Shown here in pieces: positions 6,826 to 8,828 of a stretch of 8,828 nt of DNA. This stretch comes from Nitrospira sp. (lineage in GTDB: Bacteria > Nitrospirota > Nitrospiria > Nitrospirales > Nitrospiraceae): contig JAKDNQ010000080.1 of NCBI GenBank assembly GCA_030456405.1, forward strand, positions 1-8,828, written 5' to 3'. Numbering within the stretch: the first letter of the stretch is position 1; every line of letters starts with the position of its first letter. The notes under the pieces are model-generated. The model was not told the DNA's origin. It saw only the letters and a program-made list of their open reading frames with translations, and searched no databases. The position numbers and the translations under genes are program-made.

Positions 6826-8553
6826 ATGGCCGCTCGTCCTAAGAAACCCGTGTCGCGTTATTGTGCCGTTCCTACACTCGAGCGGGCTGCTCGCCCGGAT
6901 CCGACTCCGGTCCTCTTAGCGCCTGGGCTGGATCAGATTCGGCTTGAAACGATCCTTCAATCGTACGGACTCCACCGTATTCAGGACGCCGACGCGAATC
7001 TGCAGTCGATGGCGGGTGATCCGCATCAGAGGCGTCAGTTGGTGGATATCCTGCCCGCATTGCTTGAGGCCATTGAGCGGACCGCCGACCCAGATCAGGC
7101 GTTGAACCACTGGGAACGCTGGCTCGCGAGCGGAGTCAGCCGATCAGCGGTGCTGGAATACCTTCGTAGCGCTCCCCGCATGTTGGACCTCGTCAGCGCG
7201 ATTTTTGGGAACAGCGACTCACTCGCGTTTACCCTCGTTCGCGATCCGCTGTTGCTCTACTGGCTGGCTCAACAGAATGTGTTGTCTACTGCGCCGACTA
7301 GGATAGGGATGGAACGTACGATCCGGCAGAGTTTGGAGACTGTGACCGCCACTGAACTCAAATTGGACGCGCTCAGACGATTCCGTCGCCGGGAGATGTT
7401 GCGTATCGGCGTGCGCGATATTCTCAGATTAGCCGATGTGGTGGAAACGACCGCCTCCCTTTCGGATCTGGCCTCGGTCCTTATCGATGCTGCCTATCGC
7501 ATCGTAGACGCCGATCTACGGGCTCGACACGGCATCCCTATGCATCAGAACCGTCGAGGACGTTGGGTGAAGACCGGGTTCACCGTTATTGCGATGGGGA
7601 AGCTGGGCGGGCATGAGCTTAACTATAGTTCCGATGTCGACGTGCTGTATGTCTGTGAATCCAATGAGGGGGAAACCAGGCCGGCTTCGTCAGGGCGCAT
7701 GAGGATGAAGGGGCCTGCGCAGCGCGGGCTGTCGAATGAAGAATACTTTGAAATTCTCGCGCGAGAGTTGACGAAGGCGCTGACCGCTCAGACCCAAGAA
7801 GGGTACGTCTATCGCGTGGATCTCCGCTTGCGGGCGGAAGGTTCGGTGGGGCAGCTCACTCGCTCGCTCGATGATTATGCCAAGTATTATCGAACGAGAG
7901 GACAAGTATGGGAACGGTTGGCCTTGCTGAAGGCTTGGCCCATCGCGGGATCGCAGGAGATCGGGAAGTCGTTCATCAAACTGGTGCGCCCCTTTGTGTT
8001 GGTCTCTTCATCCAAAGATCCGGATGTCAAAGAGGGACTTGAGGTAGTGGAGGAGGTTCGATCGGTCAAAGAACGGATCGATGCGAAGATAGCGGAGCGC
8101 GGGCATGAACAGCGCAATGTCAAGCTCGGGGTCGGCGGGATCAGAGAAATCGAATTTCTCGTTCAAACCATCCAGGTGTTGGCTGGACGCCGGTTGCCGA
8201 GAATTCTAGGCCGTGGCACGCTCGATTCGTTGGCGCGGCTCCGAAAGTCCGGCATTCTATCGAAAAAACAACAGACGGATCTGGCCGGCGCGTATCGGTT
8301 TCTCAGAGACGTGGAGCACAAACTCCAGATGGTGCACGATCTGCAGACGCACGCGCTCCCGGATCAGCAAAAGGAGTTAGAGCGGTGCGCCATTCGCATG
8401 GGCTATGACAGCGCTGACCGGCCGATGGCGGTGAAAAAATTTCAAGCCGACCTTGCGGCCCATACTACCCTCGTGCATCGTCTCTTTCAGTCAGTCTTCG
8501 ACAGGCCACACACGTCATCGTTGCTCAAAAAGACGTTCCAGCTGATGCGGTGA
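6826..8553 (+). CDS. glnE: GlnE-like protein resembling the adenylyl-removing half (single-headed)
   Basis: This 575-residue protein is about the size of one half of the roughly 950-residue two-headed GlnE. It probably takes part in removing AMP from adenylylated glutamine synthetase. The N-terminal 180 residues are helical, with DPLLLYWLAQQ typical of GlnE. The motif FRRREMLRIGVRDIL is at 186-200. The nucleotidyltransferase core VIAMGKLGGHELNYSSDVDV lies at 254-273 with intact D270 and D272, and YRVDLRLRAEG supplies D332. A 25-residue polar, basic insertion (about 278-302) follows the core. KLGVGGIREIEFLVQ at 433-447 matches the KLGAGGIREIEFIVQ signature of the N-terminal, adenylyl-removing half of E. 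coli GlnE. The C-terminal helical bundle contains VEHKLQMVHDLQTHALP. There is no second catalytic core and no ACT domain. The start is set by the promoter at 6812-6817. It is divergent from the ACT-containing partner; acting together is inferred. Confidence 0.85.
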   Translation: MAARPKKPVSRYCAVPTLERAARPDPTPVLLAPGLDQIRLETILQSYGLHRIQDADANLQSMAGDPHQRRQLVDILPALLEAIERTADPDQALNHWERWLASGVSRSAVLEYLRSAPRMLDLVSAIFGNSDSLAFTLVRDPLLLYWLAQQNVLSTAPTRIGMERTIRQSLETVTATELKLDALRRFRRREMLRIGVRDILRLADVVETTASLSDLASVLIDAAYRIVDADLRARHGIPMHQNRRGRWVKTGFTVIAMGKLGGHELNYSSDVDVLYVCESNEGETRPASSGRMRMKGPAQRGLSNEEYFEILARELTKALTAQTQEGYVYRVDLRLRAEGSVGQLTRSLDDYAKYYRTRGQVWERLALLKAWPIAGSQEIGKSFIKLVRPFVLVSSSKDPDVKEGLEVVEEVRSVKERIDAKIAERGHEQRNVKLGVGGIREIEFLVQTIQVLAGRRLPRILGRGTLDSLARLRKSGILSKKQQTDLAGAYRFLRDVEHKLQMVHDLQTHALPDQQKELERCAIRMGYDSADRPMAVKKFQADLAAHTTLVHRLFQSVFDRPHTSSLLKKTFQLMR

Positions 8554-8554
8554 G

Positions 8555-8580
8555 CGCCGATAGGCTGAGCTTCACCGGCG
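8555..8580 (+). terminator. Possible weak terminator hairpin after the plus-strand glnE-like gene
   Basis: CGCCG (8555-8559) pairs with CGGCG (8576-8580), with an inner AGGC/GCTT stem around TGA. It begins one base after the stop codon. There is no T run, so intrinsic termination is doubtful. A second inverted repeat, GGAGGAA (8585-8591) with TTCCTCC (8613-8619), spans the convergent gene ends. Confidence 0.28.
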
Positions 8581-8609
8581 ATCAGGAGGAAATGAGGGAA
8601 AGGGTTGCG

Positions 8610-8828
8610 CTATTCCTCCGCGAGCGTTGGAGGATCAGTGTTGGTTTCTTGATCGGGCCGGCCGATTCCCAGCGTATCCATGCGGTATTTGAGCATCCGG
8701 CGGCTGATTCCCAAGAGGTTGGCTGCATGGGTTTGGATGTAGTTCGTACGTTTGAGGGCGTCTAAAATAATTTCTCGCTCGAATTCCATCACGGCTTTCT
8801 CGAGCGACAGTCGCCCTGCGAGGGTGTC
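8610..8828 (-). CDS. C-terminal end of an NtrC-family sigma-54-dependent regulator (5' part outside window)
   Basis: Only the last 72 residues are visible; the frame is open to the window edge. The segment LSLEKAVMEFEREIILDALKR is the linker helix and first Fis-type helix. THAANLLGISRRMLKYRMDTLGI is the helix-turn-helix found at the C-terminus of NtrC-type activators (family pattern AAxLLGISRxxLxYRxxxLGI). The tail after it is short and polar. The receiver and AAA+ domains cannot be checked, so it may be NtrC itself or another response regulator of the class. A role in nitrogen control is suggested only by its neighbours. It converges on the plus-strand glnE-like gene with 56 bases between the stops. 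Confidence 0.85.
   Translation of the reverse strand, partial: DTLAGRLSLEKAVMEFEREIILDALKRTNYIQTHAANLLGISRRMLKYRMDTLGIGRPDQETNTDPPTLAEE

Noticed and set aside
8550..8765. A 71-residue plus-strand frame at the end of the window.
   Set aside because: It runs antisense over the conserved Fis-type helix-turn-helix coding sequence and has no features of its own.

Overview
This window carries a nitrogen-assimilation control locus from a bacterium, with a small toxin-antitoxin module and a block of repeats in the middle. The moderately high GC content, the gene style and the unusual pair of glnE-type genes suggest a Nitrospira-like (Nitrospirota) chromosome. That placement comes from memory of such genomes, not from a marker gene, and is only moderately confident.

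Region 1 (1-2845, + strand): the 3' two thirds of glnD (PII uridylyltransferase/uridylyl-removing enzyme: HD domain plus two ACT domains) is followed after 28 bases by a complete glnA encoding type I glutamine synthetase. The synthetase keeps the tyrosine that is adenylylated in enterobacteria, at exactly residue 397.

Region 2 (2846-3804, + strand): a compact type II toxin-antitoxin operon with its own promoter, an overlapping palindromic operator, a Phd/YefM-type antitoxin and a PIN-domain (VapC-type) toxin. The two genes overlap by 4 bases.

Region 3 (3805-4500): about 700 bases without a credible gene. It is filled with diverged copies of a short GC-rich repeat (core close to CACTGCGCGCATCGAGCGA) and at least three consecutive long imperfect hairpins. 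The first, 3996-4093, has a 24-pair uninterrupted stem whose only departures from Watson-Crick pairing are three G-U pairs when read as + strand RNA.

Region 4 (4501-8553): two divergently transcribed genes, 36 bases apart, each encoding one half of what is a single two-headed GlnE protein in enterobacteria. The minus-strand gene has two ACT-like domains fused to a nucleotidyltransferase resembling the adenylylating (C-terminal) half of GlnE. The plus-strand gene resembles the adenylyl-removing (N-terminal) half. The plus-strand gene has a perfect TATAAT so close to its ATG that its mRNA should be nearly leaderless.

Region 5 (8610-8828, - strand): the C-terminal Fis-type DNA-binding end of an NtrC-family (sigma-54 activator) regulator that runs off the window.

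Taken together, GlnD senses nitrogen status, GlnA makes glutamine, and the separated GlnE-like proteins would switch GlnA by adding or removing AMP at Tyr397. An NtrC-like regulator sits alongside. The most notable points are the split, divergent, ACT-fused GlnE system and the hairpin array.
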